NCBI GenBank assembly: GCA_004554255.1
Contig: SFNC01000014.1
Location: forward strand, 1-28,677
Direction of reading: 5' to 3'
DNA length: 28,677 nucleotides
Origin: Bacteroidales bacterium
Lineage (GTDB): Bacteria; Bacteroidota; Bacteroidia; Bacteroidales; Muribaculaceae
The notes under the pieces were generated by a model. It worked only from the letters and a program-made list of their open reading frames with translations. It did not search any database and was not told the DNA's origin. Shown piece by piece: positions 26,465 through 28,677 of the stretch; position 1 is the stretch's first letter; each line of letters begins with the position of its first letter. The translations under genes were made by a program, and so were the position numbers.

Positions 26465-26504
26465 GCCGCCGGAGCATCCCTCCGGCGGCTTATCATTTTT
26501 TTTT
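26465..26504 (+). terminator. Intrinsic terminator after amidase gene
   Basis: GCCGCCGGA at 26465-26473 pairs perfectly with TCCGGCGGC at 26481-26489 around a 7-nt loop, followed after six bases by nine consecutive T (26496-26504). This is a textbook Rho-independent terminator 60 nt after the amidase stop. The end of its T-tract doubles as part of the -33 element of the next promoter. Confidence 0.93.
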
Positions 26505-26533
26505 GGAGAATTGGATTTTTTGCCGTAAATTTG
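26502..26533 (+). promoter_or_regulatory. trp leader promoter (Bacteroidota type)
   Basis: TTTG at 26502-26505 and TAAATTTG at 26526-26533 match the Bacteroidota -33/-7 consensus (TTTG and TAnnTTTG) exactly, with a 20-nt spacer. Transcription should begin about 5-8 nt after the last G, near 26538-26541, which is where the leader-peptide ATG lies. Confidence 0.8.
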
Positions 26534-26537
26534 CCGC

Positions 26538-26615
26538 ATGAACGTAAACAAAGCACATCTGGCAACTGCATCTTTCTTTTGGTGGCGCATCGGTAGTCTA
26601 CTCCCGATGGCTTGA
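26538..26615 (+). CDS. trp operon leader peptide (Phe-Phe-Trp-Trp)
   Basis: A 25-codon reading frame starting ATG and ending TGA, not overlapping any gene. Residues 13-16 are Phe-Phe-Trp-Trp, with tandem TGG codons at 26580-26585. Tryptophan is normally the rarest residue, so two in a row in so short a peptide just before a TrpB gene and a terminator is the hallmark of ribosome-mediated attenuation. The Trp codons lie two bases before the first hairpin arm, and the TGA immediately follows the antiterminator arm, as the mechanism needs. The ATG lies at or within a few bases of the predicted transcription start, so translation may be leaderless. The paired Phe codons could add a second amino-acid input. 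Confidence 0.85.
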   Translation: MNVNKAHLATASFFWWRIGSLLPMA

Positions 26616-26692
26616 TTGCACCCGTTTCCGAAATCTCAATTTTATAAAATTTACAATATGAGCCGTCGACTAACAAGTTGAACGGCTTTTTT
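26588..26692 (+). promoter_or_regulatory. trp attenuator with alternative hairpins
   Basis: Three mutually exclusive pairings can be read. 1:2 is CATCGG (26588-26593) with CCGATG (26604-26609). 2:3, the antiterminator, is CGATGGCT (26605-26612) with AGCCGTCG (26661-26668), 8 bp with one G-U pair. 3:4, the terminator, is AGCCGTCGACT (26661-26671) with AGTTG and ACGGCT (26676-26680 and 26682-26687), 11 bp with one bulged A, an AACA loop and six T at 26687-26692. A ribosome stalled at the Trp codons would cover arm 1 and free arm 2 for the antiterminator. A ribosome at the leader stop would mask arm 2 and allow termination. A 14-bp palindrome at 26638-26651 lies in the 48-nt linker. Confidence 0.85.
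26661..26692 (+). terminator. Attenuator terminator upstream of trpB
   Basis: The stem AGCCGTCGACT with AGTTG-A-ACGGCT has a 4-nt loop and runs into TTTTTT. It lies 34 nt before the trpB start codon and is the OFF state of the attenuator. It cannot be the terminator of the amidase gene, which already has its own at 26465-26504. Confidence 0.85.
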
Positions 26693-26726
26693 AATTTCAG
26701 AAATAACCATAAACTCCTGTAAAATC

Positions 26727-28088
26727 ATGGAATCAAAAAAATTCATTCTCCAAGAGCAAGACATCCCCAAAGCATGGTATAATATCATGGCAGATATGCC
26801 CGTAAAACCGCGGCCGCTGCTCAGCCCGGCAACCAAAAAGCCCCTGTCCGCCGAGGACCTTTTCCCCCTCTTCAGCAAGGAGGTATCCCGCCAAGAGTTT
26901 AACATGACGGATCCCTTTATAGAAATTCCCGAGCCGGTGCGAGACCTGTACCGCATCTACCGCCCCACGCCGCTGGTGCGCGCCCGCGGGCTGGAGAAAG
27001 CCCTGGGCACTCGCGCACACATATATTTCAAGAACGAGAGCGTGAGCCCCGTAGGGTCGCACAAGCTTAATTCGGCAATTCCACAGGCCTTCTACGCCAA
27101 GGAAGAGGGCGTCACCAACCTCACCACCGAGACCGGTGCCGGACAGTGGGGAGCGGCCCTGTCTATGGCGGCCAATCACTTCGGGCTGAACCTGGCCGTT
27201 TACATGGTGAAAGTGAGCTATAACCAGAAGCCCTATCGCCGTTCCATAATGGAGACCTACGGCGCTGAGGTTGTTGCCTCGCCGAGTATGTCCACCAAGG
27301 CCGGACGTGCCATAATCACAAATCATCCAAACTACCAGGGCTCGCTCGGCACTGCCATCTCCGAGGCCGTGGAGCTGGCCATGAGCACTCCCAACTGCAA
27401 ATACGCCCTGGGCTCGGTTATGAACCACGTGTGCCTGCACCAGACTGTTATCGGACTTGAGGCCGAGAAACAGATGGAGATGGCAGGCGAGTACCCCGAC
27501 ATTGTAATCGGTTGCTTTGGCGGCGGCAGTAATTTCTCCGGCATCACCTTCCCGTTTATGCGACACAACATCGCCGGAAAGGCAAACTCACGCTTCATTG
27601 CCGCAGAGCCGCAGTCATGCCCCAAGCTTACCCGCGGCGTTATGCAGTACGACTTTGGCGACGAGGCCGGGTACACGCCCCTGATTCCGATGTACACCCT
27701 GGGACACAACTTCACACCCGCCAACATCCACGCCGGAGGCCTACGCTACCACGGCGCCGGTGCGATTGTCAGCGCCCTCAGCGAGCAGGGCATGCTCGAG
27801 GCCATGGACATCCCTCAGAATGAGACGTTTGCCGCCGCCCACATCTTCGCCCGTGCCGAGGGCATTATCCCCGCTCCGGAAAGCTCGCACGCCATTGCAG
27901 CAGCCATACGCGAGGCACGGCGCGCAAACGAGGAGGGCACAGCTCCAGTGATTCTGTTCAACCTCTCCGGACACGGCCTCATTGACATGGCCGCTTACGA
28001 CCAGTACCACGCCGGCGACCTCGTGGACTATGCGATTCCCCAGCAGGAAATCGATGACAATATCGCACAGCTCCCCAAACTTATCTGA
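26727..28088 (+). CDS. trpB: Tryptophan synthase beta chain, TrpB2 type
   Basis: A pyridoxal-phosphate enzyme that makes L-tryptophan from indole and serine. At 453 residues it is longer than classical TrpB (about 395-400) and has the extended N-terminus and sequence style of the TrpB2 subgroup: RPTPLVRARGLEKALGTRAH and FKNESVSPVGSHKLNSA with PLP-binding Lys113. Other key sites are ETGAGQWG (134-141) with the catalytic Glu, the phosphate loop CFGGGSNFSG near 263-272, and EPQSCPKLTRGVMQYDFGDE. TrpB2 proteins generally do not form the classical complex with TrpA and may salvage indole. No other trp gene is adjacent: a terminator precedes and a hairpin with a convergent gene follows. It is controlled by the attenuator just upstream. 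Confidence 0.93.
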   Translation: MESKKFILQEQDIPKAWYNIMADMPVKPRPLLSPATKKPLSAEDLFPLFSKEVSRQEFNMTDPFIEIPEPVRDLYRIYRPTPLVRARGLEKALGTRAHIYFKNESVSPVGSHKLNSAIPQAFYAKEEGVTNLTTETGAGQWGAALSMAANHFGLNLAVYMVKVSYNQKPYRRSIMETYGAEVVASPSMSTKAGRAIITNHPNYQGSLGTAISEAVELAMSTPNCKYALGSVMNHVCLHQTVIGLEAEKQMEMAGEYPDIVIGCFGGGSNFSGITFPFMRHNIAGKANSRFIAAEPQSCPKLTRGVMQYDFGDEAGYTPLIPMYTLGHNFTPANIHAGGLRYHGAGAIVSALSEQGMLEAMDIPQNETFAAAHIFARAEGIIPAPESSHAIAAAIREARRANEEGTAPVILFNLSGHGLIDMAAYDQYHAGDLVDYAIPQQEIDDNIAQLPKLI

Positions 28089-28124
28089 ACTGACGGCAAA
28101 AAGAATGAGGCCGAGTTACAAATA

Positions 28125-28168
28125 AACTGCATCCCAAAAGTTTTTTGTCTGACTTTTGGGATGCAGTT
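28125..28168. terminator. 17-bp perfect hairpin between convergent genes
   Basis: AACTGCATCCCAAAAGT (28125-28141) and its exact reverse complement (28152-28168) flank a 10-nt loop. The position, 37 nt after the trpB stop and 51 nt before the convergent gene's stop, suits a bidirectional terminator. The usual U-tract is missing on both strands, so a remnant of a mobile-element end is an alternative. Confidence 0.7.
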
Positions 28169-28218
28169 CTAATAAAACAAAGCACTGACTTATGGACCAT
28201 CAGTTTTTACGACAAAAT

Positions 28219-28677
28219 CTATTCGGGTGGAAATAGACTTTTTACTATTTGTATTTTCTCATCGGCGCGAAGTTGATAAATATCCTTATCCCCCAGGTAG
28301 GAATACAGGCTCATGTTGGGCCTTACGAATCGTCGATGGCGCAGTCCGTCAATTTTGGCAGTCACTTCGTAGAACCCTTTGGAGTTTACCGAAACCACAA
28401 AAGAGGAGATTTCACGTCCGTGCATATCGCGCAAGTATTCATCAGCGCTATCGTTCTTTTGAGTATATCCGAATGCGATAAGATTATCGCCAAGCTCCTT
28501 TTGAATGATACCGCGCCATGGCTGAGTGATATGACAACGCGCCGCGTATTCGCCGAAGTTTGAGATTGCCTCGGCCACACGGTCTATGATTGCGTTGGCA
28601 TTCCTGATACCGTTCTGTTTTGCGAAATCGACCAAGTCCTCCTTGGAAATCCCACTTGTTTTTCCGCCTAAGCTAAA
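28219..28677 (-). CDS. HipA-family kinase, C-terminal part (partial)
   Basis: The reading frame is open to the right edge of the window, so the true start and most of the protein lie outside; 152 codons are visible. The first part (FSLGGKTSGISKED, then LVDFAKQNGI and ANAIIDRVAEAI) resembles the last helices of HipA-like serine/threonine kinases, the toxin partner of HipBA systems. About 95 further residues (PWRGIIQKELGDNLIAFGYT to IQIVKSLFPPE) extend beyond where short HipA proteins end and are not recognised. A TTG at 28635 should not be taken as the start, since the family-like sequence continues upstream. The kinase active site and any antitoxin gene cannot be seen here. The HipA call is moderate. 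Confidence 0.55.
   Translation of the reverse strand, partial: FSLGGKTSGISKEDLVDFAKQNGIRNANAIIDRVAEAISNFGEYAARCHITQPWRGIIQKELGDNLIAFGYTQKNDSADEYLRDMHGREISSFVVSVNSKGFYEVTAKIDGLRHRRFVRPNMSLYSYLGDKDIYQLRADEKIQIVKSLFPPE

Overview
The window reads as a stretch of a moderately GC-rich Bacteroidota chromosome. Order Bacteroidales is likely, and a gut Muribaculaceae-type organism is my best guess from gene content and protein style. Support comes from the Bacteroidota-type division/cell-wall (dcw) cluster, long MraY and FtsA variants, secreted proteins with a 'GIY/GVY...K-hydrophobic-K' C-terminal tail, the general lack of Shine-Dalgarno sequences, and a perfect TAnnTTTG -7 promoter element upstream of trpB.

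Layout. (1) 1-980: a 161-bp element with perfect 34-bp inverted ends, then a secreted TPR protein closed by a long hairpin terminator. (2) 1148-16542: the dcw cluster rsmH-ftsL-ftsI-murE-mraY-murD-ftsW-murG-murC-ftsQ-ftsA-ftsZ, all on the + strand with overlaps or gaps under 50 nt. It covers muramyl-peptide ligation (MurC, D, E), lipid I and II synthesis (MraY, MurG), and the septal synthase FtsW-FtsI with FtsL/FtsQ and FtsA/FtsZ. mraZ, murF and ddl are not in it. (3) 16571-18508: a tail-anchored protein-kinase fold that has lost its catalytic residues (a pseudokinase), then a GNAT-like protein. (4) 18538-26404: a secreted endonuclease I-type nuclease, a LexA-like HTH/S24 regulator overlapping a sirtuin by ATGA, a PD40 beta-propeller protein, and a 1253-residue modular N-acetylmuramoyl-L-alanine amidase ending at a strong intrinsic terminator. 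(5) 26502-28088: a complete ribosome-mediated tryptophan attenuator (promoter, leader peptide with tandem Trp codons, mutually exclusive hairpins, U-tract terminator) controlling a stand-alone TrpB2-type tryptophan synthase beta chain. (6) 28125-28677: a hairpin between convergent genes and the 3' part of a probable HipA-family kinase on the - strand, running off the window.

The items most worth following up are the trp attenuator on a monocistronic trpB2, the pseudokinase directly after ftsZ, the S24-regulator/sirtuin pair, and the 34-bp inverted-repeat element at the left edge. No tRNA, rRNA, CRISPR array or intact insertion sequence was seen.
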